Source: Haloflavibacter putidus
GTDB taxonomy: Bacteria > Bacteroidota > Bacteroidia > Flavobacteriales > Flavobacteriaceae
Assembly (NCBI RefSeq): GCF_006546625.1
Contig: NZ_VIAR01000002.1
Location: 248,001 to 312,000, forward strand
Length of the DNA: 64,000 bases
Direction of reading: 5' to 3'
This document shows, one piece after another, positions 25,959-34,499 of this stretch. The position numbers and the translations under genes are program-made. Under the pieces are notes generated by a model. That model had not been told where the DNA came from and made no database searches. It saw nothing but the letters and a program-made list of their open reading frames with translations. Numbering within the stretch: position 1 is the first letter of the stretch; every line of letters starts with the position of its first letter.

Positions 25959-26522
25959 CTAATACTCCTCTGTTTTTAAGGCTGTCGCTTTTCCACGGTA
26001 AGCAATACGATCACGATTGCTGCTATTTATATTTAAAACACTACCGCCGCTATTACTTATATACAAAATAACCGAATAATTTTCATTGCTTTCTTTTTGG
26101 TCGATGCTAAAACTAATTTCTGTTTGTCTTTTTTCTGTATCGTAAACCATCGAATAATTTTTGGGAATCCCGCTAAATTCTATGGCTCCTAAATTATCGC
26201 GCATGCTAATACCTTGTCTGCTTCCAAAATATGGTAAATACGCTTTAATACTGTCTCCTTTAATTTTTAGATAGTTCTTAGATGCTGTTAACGATATATT
26301 TCCGGCGGTATTGCCAGCACCCAGCATTCCTTGCACAGATAATTGCTCTAAAGCACGATTAAATTTTGGCTCTGCAGAATTAAAACGGATTGCTATTGTT
26401 TTGTTTTCGATAAAATCCGGACGCTGTTGCGGAAGATTTTGCGTGCTTGTACACGCACTAAAAAAAACACTAGATGATAGCACGATTAATAATAGGCTAA
26501 GATTTTTCTGTAAAAGATTCAT
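25959..26522 (-). CDS. DUF4251-like lipoprotein
   Basis: The 187-residue protein has a lipoprotein signal (VFFSACTS, Cys at about 24). The mature part has the pattern of DUF4251: an N-terminal strand IAIRFNSAEPKFN, LKIKGDSIKAYLPYFG, the GAIEFSGIPKNYSM segment and a final beta-rich half. The function of the family is unknown; members are surface or periplasmic lipoproteins in Bacteroidota. It lies 26 bp downstream of a clearly related paralogue, so the pair is probably a tandem duplication transcribed together. Confidence 0.75.
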   Translation of the reverse strand: MNLLQKNLSLLLIVLSSSVFFSACTSTQNLPQQRPDFIENKTIAIRFNSAEPKFNRALEQLSVQGMLGAGNTAGNISLTASKNYLKIKGDSIKAYLPYFGSRQGISMRDNLGAIEFSGIPKNYSMVYDTEKRQTEISFSIDQKESNENYSVILYISNSGGSVLNINSSNRDRIAYRGKATALKTEEY

Positions 26523-26548
26523 TTAGTATGCTTTTTTCAGATTAAATT

Positions 26549-27130
26549 TTAATGTTTTCCTGTCTCTAGTTCGTACTTTTTAGTAGTTCTGCTTAAACTT
26601 TTGGCTTTTCCAAAATACTGAATGGTATTTCTTTCAGAACTGCTTATATTCAGTAAACTATTACCTTTGTCGTGAATATAAATTTTTGCATTTAAGATTT
26701 CGTCACTATTAATTTGTTTAATGTTAAATTCAATTTCTGTACGATTTTTTCTTGGGTTATATGTCATTTGAAATTCTTTTGGAATTCCTTCAAATTCTAT
26801 AGAACCTAAAGCATTAGCACTTTTTTTACCACTACCCTTACGATAAAATGGTAAAAATCCAGTTATGCTATCGCCTTTAAACTTTATAAATATTTGTGAA
26901 TTTGAAGCAACTGAAATGCTATTAATAACATCATTATTTGTGAGTGTTCCTTTAGCAGATAACTTACTTGAAACCCTACTATTTGGAGTTAAAACCGAAT
27001 GAAAATCTATTCCAATATTTTTATTCGCTATAAAATCTGGTTGGTTATTTATTTCAAGATTTGTGGTTTTACAACTTATTAAACTCCAAAAAAATAGAAT
27101 TGCAATCAAAAAAGTAAAAAGGTTTTTCAT
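26549..27130 (-). CDS. DUF4251-like lipoprotein, tandem paralogue
   Basis: From the ATG at 27130 this 193-residue protein has a signal peptide ending in SLISCKTT. It aligns by eye with its downstream neighbour: IFIKFKGDSITGFLPFYRKG matches LKIKGDSIKAYLPYFG, and GSIEFEGIPKEFQMTYNPRK matches GAIEFSGIPKNYSMVYDTEK. I reject the earlier in-frame start, seven codons upstream, because it would put polar residues before the signal peptide. Function unknown. Confidence 0.75.
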   Translation of the reverse strand: MKNLFTFLIAILFFWSLISCKTTNLEINNQPDFIANKNIGIDFHSVLTPNSRVSSKLSAKGTLTNNDVINSISVASNSQIFIKFKGDSITGFLPFYRKGSGKKSANALGSIEFEGIPKEFQMTYNPRKNRTEIEFNIKQINSDEILNAKIYIHDKGNSLLNISSSERNTIQYFGKAKSLSRTTKKYELETGKH

Positions 27131-27252
27131 AGAAGATTGGTTATTACACACTACAAAAAATTAAACATTCCTTAACGAAATAATAAAAAGCTACGTTAAA
27201 TCGGTTTTTAATTTCTATAAATATATGTAATTTTCAGTAAAAACAGCAGATT

Positions 27253-27453
27253 ATGCCTAAACGTATTAGATTATTCTTACTCGTATTTTTTATAGTGGGT
27301 ATTGCTACCTTTATAATGTATTATATTGCCAGCAACTCTATTTGGGATTCTGTTTTTCTAAGTCTTATTGGCGGGACAGTAGTTGGTAGTATTATTAGCT
27401 TGGCTTTACCTTTTATTTCTAAACAAAGGCAAAAACACAAAAACCAAGATTAG
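27253..27453 (+). CDS. Small two-pass membrane protein (66 aa)
   Basis: Two hydrophobic helices (about residues 7-27 and 33-55) join through a short polar loop (YIASNSIWDS) and end in a basic tail rich in Lys and Gln. No family is recognised. It is flanked by a divergent lipoprotein gene and a convergent stress-protein gene. Confidence 0.6.
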   Translation: MPKRIRLFLLVFFIVGIATFIMYYIASNSIWDSVFLSLIGGTVVGSIISLALPFISKQRQKHKNQD

Positions 27454-27466
27454 TTATTGCGTAAAT

Positions 27467-27919
27467 TTACTTTTTTACCGGCACCATAAATACTGGTATT
27501 GTGGTATTTTCTAAAACTTTAGTAGCCTCGGTTCCCATAAATAGTTTTTCTAAAGTGCTGCGGCTATGCGTGCCCATTACTACTAAATCTGCCTTCCATT
27601 CTTTGGAATACTTTAAAATTTCTTCGGCAGTTTCTCCTACTTTCAATTGGGTTTGTATGTTTTTTCCTAAATGTTTGGCAGCTTCTTCTACATAATTTTC
27701 GGCTACTTTTTTTATCTCCGATTGCATTTCCATATTCAAGGCTACATTATAACTGTCGTATCCTAAAAAGGTAGGAAATTCTACTCCATAATATTTTGTT
27801 TCCGTGAAAACGTGCAACAAACACACCTCTGCATTCATTTTTTTAGCGAGCTCATAACCGGCTTCTGCTACTTTTTCTGAAGATGGATGATAATCTATTG
27901 CTATTAAAACTCGTTGCAT
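27467..27919 (-). CDS. Universal stress protein (UspA family)
   Basis: This 150-residue single-domain Usp has the alpha/beta layout: LIAIDYHPSSEKVAEAG at the start and the C-terminal nucleotide-loop region VVMGTHSRSTLEKLFMGTEA, ending TIPVFMVPV. The ATP-binding motif G-2x-G-9x-G(S/T) is imperfect: the second Gly is Ser here, so ATP binding is uncertain. Such proteins help survive starvation or stress. It is monocistronic. Confidence 0.92.
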   Translation of the reverse strand: MQRVLIAIDYHPSSEKVAEAGYELAKKMNAEVCLLHVFTETKYYGVEFPTFLGYDSYNVALNMEMQSEIKKVAENYVEEAAKHLGKNIQTQLKVGETAEEILKYSKEWKADLVVMGTHSRSTLEKLFMGTEATKVLENTTIPVFMVPVKK

Positions 27920-27975
27920 AGTTTTTAATTTTTGCCCCTCTCCTATTTGTTTTACTAAAAATTATAGAGGGAAAA

Positions 27976-28635
27976 TTACTCTTCTTTTATTACTATCATA
28001 GAGGCTTTAAAACCGGTTGCCAAATTCCATTGGTTAGAAGAAATTACCGTTCCTTGATCGTCCAATACTTTAAAAGCCGCTGTATTTGGTCCGCTAGAAC
28101 CTTGATTTAAAGCTTCTATTTCAATCTTATTAAAACCTTTTTCCAATTTTATAAAAACGCTTTTAAAAGAGCCTTCCAAAAAGACTTGGTCTAAAGCTAC
28201 TTTTCCGTTTACAATTATGCGCACCAAATCGCCATCTACGGCTTGATGATCGCGACATAATAATTTTACATTGGCTCCGGTTGTTCTAAACTCTCCTAAA
28301 TCTTGGTTGCGTTTAAACTGTTCTATATTGCGTTTGCTTTCTTGTTTCTTTAAATATTTAGGATCAAATTTTTGATTGGGCTCTATAAAACCTTCATTTT
28401 TGGTTATGTCTAAAGTTTCATTATTACTTTCTAAACTTCTAGAAGTATTTCTAGTGCTGTAAATGCCTTTATTGGTTTTAGATAAACTTGGCGTAGAAGT
28501 AGAAAAACCGTTCATATTGGTAGATCTACCAAACATACTACCACTAGTAGTTGTGTTAGAATTATCTAATTGTGCATAACTTATTACCGGCAAAAAGCCT
28601 GCAAAAATTCCGAATAAAAAAACAATTTTCTTCAT
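27976..28635 (-). CDS. Secreted protein of unknown function
   Basis: The 219-residue protein has a clear signal peptide (MKKIVFLFGIFAGFLP, cut near ISYAQ). Residues 22-115 are Ser/Thr/Asn-rich and look disordered. The C-terminal part (about 118-219) looks like a beta-sandwich: VKLLCRDHQAVDGDLVRIIV, then IKLEKGFNKIEIEALNQGSS. That pattern is typical of small secreted domains in Flavobacteriaceae, with no known function. No lipobox or T9SS sorting signal is present, so it is probably periplasmic. Confidence 0.7.
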   Translation of the reverse strand: MKKIVFLFGIFAGFLPVISYAQLDNSNTTTSGSMFGRSTNMNGFSTSTPSLSKTNKGIYSTRNTSRSLESNNETLDITKNEGFIEPNQKFDPKYLKKQESKRNIEQFKRNQDLGEFRTTGANVKLLCRDHQAVDGDLVRIIVNGKVALDQVFLEGSFKSVFIKLEKGFNKIEIEALNQGSSGPNTAAFKVLDDQGTVISSNQWNLATGFKASMIVIKEE

Positions 28636-28792
28636 AATATAAATTTACAGATTATTTCTTAAACAAAAACCCCACCAAACAATAATACGACCAATTTTCT
28701 TTTAAGGATTATTAACAAAAGTATAAGATTTCATAAGTACTATTTACTGAATATATTGAGTTATTTAGCACTAACCATTAAAAAAATTCACT

Positions 28793-29623
28793 ATGAAATC
28801 TAAAATTGCACTAACCGCTGTAGCCTTGGCTATTGTAACAAGTTCTTGTGTTTCTAAGAAGAAATATACAGAGCTGGAAACAGAATTAGACAACACGCGC
28901 AGCACCTTGATGAAAACCCGCGTAGATAAGGAAGAATGCGAAGAAAAATACGCAAAAATTCAAGACCGGGTTACAGAGTATTACGCAAAGATTAATCGTT
29001 TGCAAGAAGAAAACGACGAAAAATTAGAAATGGTAGAAGACATTGGCGCTATGTCTAAAAAATCTAAAGATGCAATGCGTAAAACTTTACGGAATGTAGA
29101 TTCCGAAAAGCTTGCAGGAGCCAAAACTTTTAAAGATTCTGTAGATTTGGCCATTTCGTACAATTTAACCAAATCGCTATCAGATGGCGACGACGGTATT
29201 GATATTGATGTAAACGAAACCGTAGTACAAATTACCATCTCAGACGAATTATTGTTTAGAAGTGGTAGTTATTGGGTAAACCCGAAAGCGCATAAACTAC
29301 TTGGTAGAATTGCCGAAGTTATTAAATCTGAACCGGCAATGGAGGTTTTGGTAGAAGGCCATACCGATAATAAAACCATTGTAAAAGATTCTTATTTAGA
29401 AGATAACTGGGATTTAAGTGTGAGACGAGCCACGTCTATCGTTCGTTTATTGCAAGATAAATTTGATGTAGACGGCCAGCAGCTAATCGCTTCAGGAAGA
29501 AGCAGCTATAAACCAGTAGCAGACAACGGCAACGCAGACGGAAGAGAGAAAAACAGACGTACGCGTATTGTAATCTTGCCAAACTTAGATAAGTTTTTGG
29601 CTATGTTAGAAAGTTCAGAATAA
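28793..29623 (+). CDS. OmpA-family lipoprotein with coiled coil
   Basis: The 276-residue protein has a lipobox (VTSSCVSKK, Cys at about 19), a heptad-rich coiled coil at about 25-100 (YTELETELDNTRSTLMKTR and onward), and a C-terminal OmpA domain at about 145-265 with LVEGHTDNKTIVKDS and GREKNRRTRI. It should anchor the outer membrane to peptidoglycan, with the coiled coil as a spacer or oligomerisation rod. A CTTTACGGAA copy at 29085 lies within the gene and another sits just after the stop at 29635, beside the terminator. Confidence 0.92.
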   Translation: MKSKIALTAVALAIVTSSCVSKKKYTELETELDNTRSTLMKTRVDKEECEEKYAKIQDRVTEYYAKINRLQEENDEKLEMVEDIGAMSKKSKDAMRKTLRNVDSEKLAGAKTFKDSVDLAISYNLTKSLSDGDDGIDIDVNETVVQITISDELLFRSGSYWVNPKAHKLLGRIAEVIKSEPAMEVLVEGHTDNKTIVKDSYLEDNWDLSVRRATSIVRLLQDKFDVDGQQLIASGRSSYKPVADNGNADGREKNRRTRIVILPNLDKFLAMLESSE

Positions 29624-29645
29624 TAAAAATTTTTCTTTACGGAAG

Positions 29646-29680
29646 AAAGGGATAGTTCAAAACGAACTATCCCTTTTTTT
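29646..29680 (+). terminator. Strong rho-independent terminator after OmpA gene
   Basis: A 13-bp perfect stem (29646-29658 with 29664-29676) and a 5-base loop are followed by a T-run. Confidence 0.92.
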
Positions 29681-29762
29681 AGTTTCAAAATAAAAATTCC
29701 GCGTAAGCGATACTATTTTTTACCCTCCTCCAATTGAATTAAAGATTAGGTATGAAAATTTT

Positions 29763-29909
29763 TTACCACCATTCCATATAAAATCCGGAAGCAATCACGC
29801 CGCCGGCCAAAATTATTAAGACTACAATAATAAGGCCTGCACCAATTTTTGTTTTCTTATTATCTTTAAGAATATAATCTTCTTTTTCTTGTCTGTTTTC
29901 TTTTTTCAT
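29763..29909 (-). CDS. Small single-pass membrane protein (48 aa)
   Basis: ATG at 29907-29909 opens a 48-codon frame: a charged N-terminus (KKENRQEKEDYILKDNKKTK), one hydrophobic helix at about residues 22-40 (IGAGLIIVVLIILAGGVIA) and the C-terminal YMEWW. The positive-inside pattern fits a cytoplasmic N-terminus. No family is recognised. It occupies the gap between the OmpA terminator and the PPIase promoter. Confidence 0.55.
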   Translation of the reverse strand: MKKENRQEKEDYILKDNKKTKIGAGLIIVVLIILAGGVIASGFYMEWW

Positions 29910-30037
29910 AAATTTTTTATTGAAGTTAGAAAGCCAAGATAAATGCTTTTTTTTAACTTTTACAAAATGTTAAGACCCTATGTTCTAAAAAAAATGTTAA
30001 GCTTTATCCAAAATTAGAAGAAAACGGACTTAACTAC

Positions 30038-30067
30038 TTGGTTTTCAATTTTAATCTTATAGTTTTG
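30038..30067 (+). promoter_or_regulatory. Promoter of SlyD-like PPIase gene
   Basis: TTG at 30038-30040, a 19-bp spacer and TAGTTTTG at 30060-30067 match the Bacteroidota TTG-N19-TAnnTTTG promoter. The transcript leader would be about 60 nt. Confidence 0.65.
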
Positions 30068-30132
30068 CAAAGCGTTTTCAAACAGCTGTTAAAAGGTTGT
30101 ACGCATATTTATTAAACTGAAAATTAAACTCT

Positions 30133-30561
30133 ATGAGTCAAGTTAAAAAAGATGACACCGTTAAAGTACATTACACAGGAAAACTTACCAATGGCCAGGT
30201 TTTCGATAGTTCTTTAGAAAGAGAACCAATCGAGTTTACCGTGGGCGGAGGACAAATTATTCCGGGACTTGAAAACGGTCTTATTGATATGAAGGTAAAC
30301 GAAAAGAAAACCATAGAAATACCTCAAGCCGAAGCTTATGGCGATGTAAAAGATGAGCTTTTTATGGAAGTTCCTAAAAGCCAATTGCCACAAGAAATAG
30401 AACCGGAAGTAGGAATGGGCTTAGTTTCTAAGAATCCTGATGGTAGCGAGCGCCAATTGCGTGTTGCCGAGGTAAAAGATGAATCTATCTTAGTAGACGC
30501 TAACCACCCATTGGCTGGACAAGATTTGGTTTTTGACGTAGAAGTTATGGAAATCAAATAA
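30133..30561 (+). CDS. FKBP-type peptidyl-prolyl isomerase, SlyD-like
   Basis: The 142-residue protein catalyses prolyl isomerisation in the cytoplasm. The FKBP halves are split by an inserted flap as in SlyD: VKVHYTGKLTNGQVFDSS and GGGQIIPGLENGLI at the start, EIPQAEAYGD in the middle, then LFMEVPKSQLPQ onward for the insert, and HPLAGQDLVFDVEVMEI to close. The His-rich metal-binding tail of E. coli SlyD is absent. It has its own promoter and terminator. Confidence 0.93.
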   Translation: MSQVKKDDTVKVHYTGKLTNGQVFDSSLEREPIEFTVGGGQIIPGLENGLIDMKVNEKKTIEIPQAEAYGDVKDELFMEVPKSQLPQEIEPEVGMGLVSKNPDGSERQLRVAEVKDESILVDANHPLAGQDLVFDVEVMEIK

Positions 30562-30581
30562 ATTGTACGTTATAACTACTT

Positions 30582-30616
30582 AAAAAATCACGAGCATTTT
30601 TTGTTCGTGATTTTTT
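30582..30616 (+). terminator. Terminator after PPIase gene
   Basis: AAAAAATCACGA (30582-30593) pairs with TCGTGATTTTTT (30605-30616), so the T-run forms the stem and tail. This is a classic A/T-rich bidirectional layout. Confidence 0.85.
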
Positions 30617-30787
30617 TAGTTTTATAACTAAACTATGAAACCTTTTAATTTTTTTAGAAAAACACAAAATTGACGTATTTTTTTAAAGAATAACGCATAA
30701 AAGCATTTTATTGTAAGTTTATTTGGAATTCTCGTCTAATTTACGTATAATGAAAACTGTGTTAATTTACAAAAACAGCCTATATAC

Positions 30788-31654
30788 ATGAGACAACTTA
30801 AAATTACGAAACAAGTTACCAACCGAGAATCGAAATCTTTAGATAAATATCTACAAGATATTAGCAAGGTAGATTTAATTACAGCCGAGGAAGAAGTAGA
30901 ATTGGCACAGCGTATACGTGAAGGAGATCAAGTAGCGCTGGAAAAATTGACAAATGCTAATTTACGATTTGTGGTTTCTGTTGCAAAACAATATCAAAAT
31001 CAAGGTTTAAAACTTCCAGATTTGATTAATGAAGGAAATGTAGGCTTAGTAAAAGCTGCCAAACGTTTTGATGAAACCCGTGGTTTTAAATTTATATCGT
31101 ATGCTGTTTGGTGGATTAGACAATCTATTTTACAAGCGCTTGCGGAACAATCGCGAGTGGTAAGATTGCCGCTTAATAAAATTGGCGTAATTAATAAAAT
31201 AAATAAAACTTTTTCGCATTTAGAGCAAAGTTTAGAGCGCCCACCTTCTGCAGAAGAAGTTGCAAAAGAGTTAGATATGACTATTTCGCAAGTTAAAACT
31301 GCTATTAAAAACTCCGGAAGACATCTTTCTATGGATGCGCCGTTTAAAGAAGGCGAAAACGATTCTAATCTTTACGATGTTTTGAGTTCGGGAGAATCTC
31401 CTACACCAGACGATCAATTAATGTTAGACAGTTTAAGCATAGAAATTAATCGCGCGTTAGATACCTTATCTACTAGAGAGGCAGATGTTATTCGTCTTAA
31501 TTACGGTATTGGCAACCAACCCGCAATGACTTTGCAAGAAATTGGCGATACGTTTGATTTAAGCCGTGAGCGCGTGAGACAAATTAGAGAAAAAGGAATT
31601 AGAAGACTTAAACACCAATCTAAAAATAAGATTCTTAAAAAATATTTAGGTTAA
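30788..31654 (+). CDS. rpoD: Primary RNA polymerase sigma factor (RpoD/SigA type)
   Basis: The 288-residue protein has regions 1.2 ([20 protein letters not shown]), 2.2-2.4 ([20 protein letters not shown] and [14 protein letters not shown]), 3, and 4.2 ([20 protein letters not shown]). It lacks the long region 1.1 of E. coli sigma-70, as is normal for the Bacteroidota primary sigma. This short form is what recognises the TTG/TAnnTTTG promoters seen across the window. It is monocistronic and followed by a bidirectional terminator. Confidence 0.95.
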   Translation: MRQLKITKQVTNRESKSLDKYLQDISKVDLITAEEEVELAQRIREGDQVALEKLTNANLRFVVSVAKQYQNQGLKLPDLINEGNVGLVKAAKRFDETRGFKFISYAVWWIRQSILQALAEQSRVVRLPLNKIGVINKINKTFSHLEQSLERPPSAEEVAKELDMTISQVKTAIKNSGRHLSMDAPFKEGENDSNLYDVLSSGESPTPDDQLMLDSLSIEINRALDTLSTREADVIRLNYGIGNQPAMTLQEIGDTFDLSRERVRQIREKGIRRLKHQSKNKILKKYLG

Positions 31655-31671
31655 GGTAATTTGTAATATAT

Positions 31672-31713
31672 AAAAAAAGGCTATCAGATAAAATAATCTC
31701 GATAGCCTTTTTT
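31672..31713. terminator. Bidirectional terminator between rpoD and AKR gene
   Basis: AAAAAAGGCTATC (31673-31685) pairs perfectly with GATAGCCTTTTTT (31701-31713), giving T-runs on both strands between convergent genes. Confidence 0.9.
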
Positions 31714-31731
31714 ATGCTTAATTTTTGAGTT

Positions 31732-32685
31732 TTACTTTTTACTTACTTGATCTAAAACCCCCATTTCTTGTTCAGAGAGTTCTAGTTTTACAGCTTCGGT
31801 AAAAGCGGTTAAATGTTTGCTTTTTGTAGCACTGGCAATTGGCGCAGTTATCCCCGGTTTTTGCATTATCCAAGCCAAAGCAACGGCAGCATTAGAAACT
31901 TGGTGCGTTTTTGCAATTTCGTCTAATGTATCTAAAACTTGTAAACCTCTGCGATTGAGATATTTTTCTACAAAATCTTTCCGTTTTTGACCTTCAAAAT
32001 CGCTTTCTTGCCTATATTTTCCGGTTAAAAAACCGCTGGCCAAAGAAAAGTAATTGGTTACGCCCAAGTCATTTTCTACACAAATTTCTTTTATTTTACC
32101 TTCAAATTTATCGCGTTCTAATAAATTATATTCCGGTTGAAAAACTTGGTATTTAGGTAAATTTTCATTTTTTGCAGCATCTAAAGAAGCCTGTAAACGC
32201 TCTGCCGAAAGATTGGAAGCTCCAATATAACGTACTTTTCCATCTTCTATTAATTTTTGATAAGCAGACAGAGTTTCTTCTACCGGAGTTTTATTGTCAT
32301 CCCAATGCGTGAAATATAAATCTAAATAATCTGTTTTTAAGCGCTTTAAGGAATCTTCCACAGCAGTGAAAATATGTTTTTTACTAATATCTTTATCTCC
32401 ACCTTGCTGCATACTGGAGCCAACTTTGGTAGCCAATACAATTTTATCACGGTTGCCGCGCGATTGCATCCACTCTCCTATTATTTTTTCGGACTCTCCC
32501 CCGCTGTTGCCTTCCGCCCAACGCGAATAAACATCTGCGGAGTCAATAAAATTAAAACCCATTTCAAAAATCTCGTCTAAGATTGCAAAAGATTCTTTTT
32601 TATCTAGGGTCCAGCCAAAAACATTTCCGCCAAAAACAATAGGCGGCGTTTTTAAATCGGTTTTTCCTAATAATTTATAGTTCAT
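31732..32685 (-). CDS. Aldo/keto reductase
   Basis: The 317-residue NAD(P)H oxidoreductase shows the catalytic tetrad context: Asp and Tyr in FIDSADVYSRWAEG near residue 48, Lys in IVLATKVGS near 84 and His in DLYFTHWDDN near 126. The TIM-barrel end is PGITAPIASATKSKHL. The physiological carbonyl substrate is not apparent. It lies 4 bp downstream of an SDR gene; the two likely form one operon of redox enzymes. Confidence 0.93.
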   Translation of the reverse strand: MNYKLLGKTDLKTPPIVFGGNVFGWTLDKKESFAILDEIFEMGFNFIDSADVYSRWAEGNSGGESEKIIGEWMQSRGNRDKIVLATKVGSSMQQGGDKDISKKHIFTAVEDSLKRLKTDYLDLYFTHWDDNKTPVEETLSAYQKLIEDGKVRYIGASNLSAERLQASLDAAKNENLPKYQVFQPEYNLLERDKFEGKIKEICVENDLGVTNYFSLASGFLTGKYRQESDFEGQKRKDFVEKYLNRRGLQVLDTLDEIAKTHQVSNAAVALAWIMQKPGITAPIASATKSKHLTAFTEAVKLELSEQEMGVLDQVSKK

Positions 32686-32689
32686 AAAA

Positions 32690-33418
32690 TTACTTTTTGG
32701 GAGGTTGAGAAGGTCTAATTTCCACTTTACTTGGTAAGCTTCGTTTATTCATTTTAAATAAATCTACAACCAGCTCACCCAAATCTTCTTTTTGAATTTT
32801 CCACGCATCTTTTTCTTTATTGTTTTCGGGATCGTTACCATTAAAATGTGTACTAACAGAACCCGGCATAATTGTAGAAACGCTTATACCTTCTTGGCGC
32901 AAGTCTAACATTACTGCTTGTGTAAAACCGGTTAAACCAAATTTACTAGCATTGTATGCAGAGCCGCCGGCAAAGAAATTTGTACCTGCCAAGCTAGAAA
33001 TGCTTATAAAATATCCTTTAGATTTTTTAAGTTCTTCTAACCCGGCTTTTACCGTGTAGAAAACACCGGTTAAATTGGTATCTATAGTTTCGCGCCATTG
33101 TCTATCTGTTATTTCTTCTATATTGCCGTAATGACCAATTCCTGCATTGGCAATAACAAAATCTACGCTACCAAATTCTTCGGCAGTTCTTCTTATGGCT
33201 TCTTCTTGGTCTACCAAATTGCGTACATCTGCTTTTAAGCCCAGAGCTTTAGCAGAATTATTGCTGCCTAAATTAGTTGCTGCGTCTTCAGCTGCTTGTA
33301 ACGACCTGCTGGTTACAGCAACATTTACGCCTTCATTTAATAAAGCTTCTGCAATTCCGTAACCTATACCTTTACTACCACCGGTAATAAAAGCTGTTTT
33401 TCCTTTTAAATTGTTCAT
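32690..33418 (-). CDS. Short-chain dehydrogenase/reductase
   Basis: This 242-residue classical SDR has the cofactor motif TGGSKGIGYGIAEA at about residues 12-25, NAGIGHYG near 90, the catalytic Ser in SISSLAG near 140 and YNASKFGL (Tyr-x3-Lys) near 155. The cofactor is NAD(P), with the substrate unknown. It leads the SDR-AKR operon (4 bp gap). Confidence 0.93.
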   Translation of the reverse strand: MNNLKGKTAFITGGSKGIGYGIAEALLNEGVNVAVTSRSLQAAEDAATNLGSNNSAKALGLKADVRNLVDQEEAIRRTAEEFGSVDFVIANAGIGHYGNIEEITDRQWRETIDTNLTGVFYTVKAGLEELKKSKGYFISISSLAGTNFFAGGSAYNASKFGLTGFTQAVMLDLRQEGISVSTIMPGSVSTHFNGNDPENNKEKDAWKIQKEDLGELVVDLFKMNKRSLPSKVEIRPSQPPKK

Positions 33419-33590
33419 TTTTAAATTTTTCTTGAAAATAAGAATTAGTCTTTAAATTTTTGCTTTTAAACAGAGGTTTGACAAGTTTTTAACGTATGCA
33501 TTATTAAATGTTAAGTTTTTCTGATTTTAAAAAAATAATCCATAAAAAAATTTACCTTAGCATTCAAAATATCATAAAAAAACCAACAAA

Positions 33591-34358
33591 ATGGATAGTA
33601 AATATAAAAAAATTGCAAAAGTAGGATTTGTAGCTAAAGGAAGTATTTACATTATAATTGGTGTTTTAAGTTTATTAACGGCTTTAAATTTAGGCGGACA
33701 AATGAGCGGAAAAACACAGGTGTTTGAATGGATACAAAAACAAGCTTATGGTCAAGTACTGTTAATTGCAATGGCGCTAGGATTAATTGCTTATGCTTTT
33801 TGGCGTTATATAGAAGTAACACAAGATCCCGAAGATATTGGCAACGACAAGAAAGGTATCTTAAAAAAAGTTGGTTTTGCCGTAAGTGGTTTATCCTATA
33901 TTGCTTTTGCAGGCATTGCCATAAAAGCGGTAATTAGCAGTCAGTCTTCCGGTAATAGTAGTTTAATAAAAACCTTGGGTCCTACTGTTGCCAGTATAAT
34001 TCTCATTATTGTTGGTTTAGGTTTGTTGGCCAAAGCAATTTTTCATTTAAAAAAAGTTTTTGAGAAAGATTTTTTAGATGAATTTGCTATACAAGATTTA
34101 AAATATTATAAATTACTAAAAAACCTGGGGTATTTTGGTTTTACAGCAAGAGGATTGGTTGTTATGCTTTTATCATATTTCTTTTTAAGAGCCGGTATAA
34201 GCTCCAGAGGCGATAAGGAAATTAAAAGTTTAAGCGATGCTTTTTCATTTCTAGAAAATTCTGATTACGGAATGTATTTGGCTGGTTTTGCCGCGGCAGG
34301 TCTGTTGTGCTATGGTTTGTTTGTTTTAGCTATGGCAAAATTTAAAAAATTCAGTTAA
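33591..34358 (+). CDS. DUF1206 membrane protein
   Basis: The 255-residue protein has three internal repeats of two membrane helices each. Repeat heads are KIAKVGFVAKGSIYIIIGVL near residue 5, LKKVGFAVSGLSYIAFAGIA near 90 and LKNLGYFGFTARGLVVMLLS near 175. This threefold pattern with Gly-Phe-x-x-x-Gly is diagnostic for DUF1206. The function is unknown. It is monocistronic. Confidence 0.88.
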   Translation: MDSKYKKIAKVGFVAKGSIYIIIGVLSLLTALNLGGQMSGKTQVFEWIQKQAYGQVLLIAMALGLIAYAFWRYIEVTQDPEDIGNDKKGILKKVGFAVSGLSYIAFAGIAIKAVISSQSSGNSSLIKTLGPTVASIILIIVGLGLLAKAIFHLKKVFEKDFLDEFAIQDLKYYKLLKNLGYFGFTARGLVVMLLSYFFLRAGISSRGDKEIKSLSDAFSFLENSDYGMYLAGFAAAGLLCYGLFVLAMAKFKKFS

Positions 34359-34468
34359 ACTTAAAATGCAATCTGTTTTTGTACTTTACGGAATTTAAAG
34401 CGTTTAGTATAACTATAAAAACATGTTAAACATCTGCGAAAGCCTAATCTTTTTATCGGTTGTATTTC

Positions 34469-34476
34469 TATTTTTG
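34469..34476 (+). promoter_or_regulatory. Putative -7 element upstream of PBP gene
   Basis: TATTTTTG matches TAnnTTTG and ends 23 bp before the ATG at 34500. No -33 box is seen at standard spacing. Confidence 0.35.
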
Positions 34477-34499
34477 CAGTCTATTTTTAATTGATTTTT

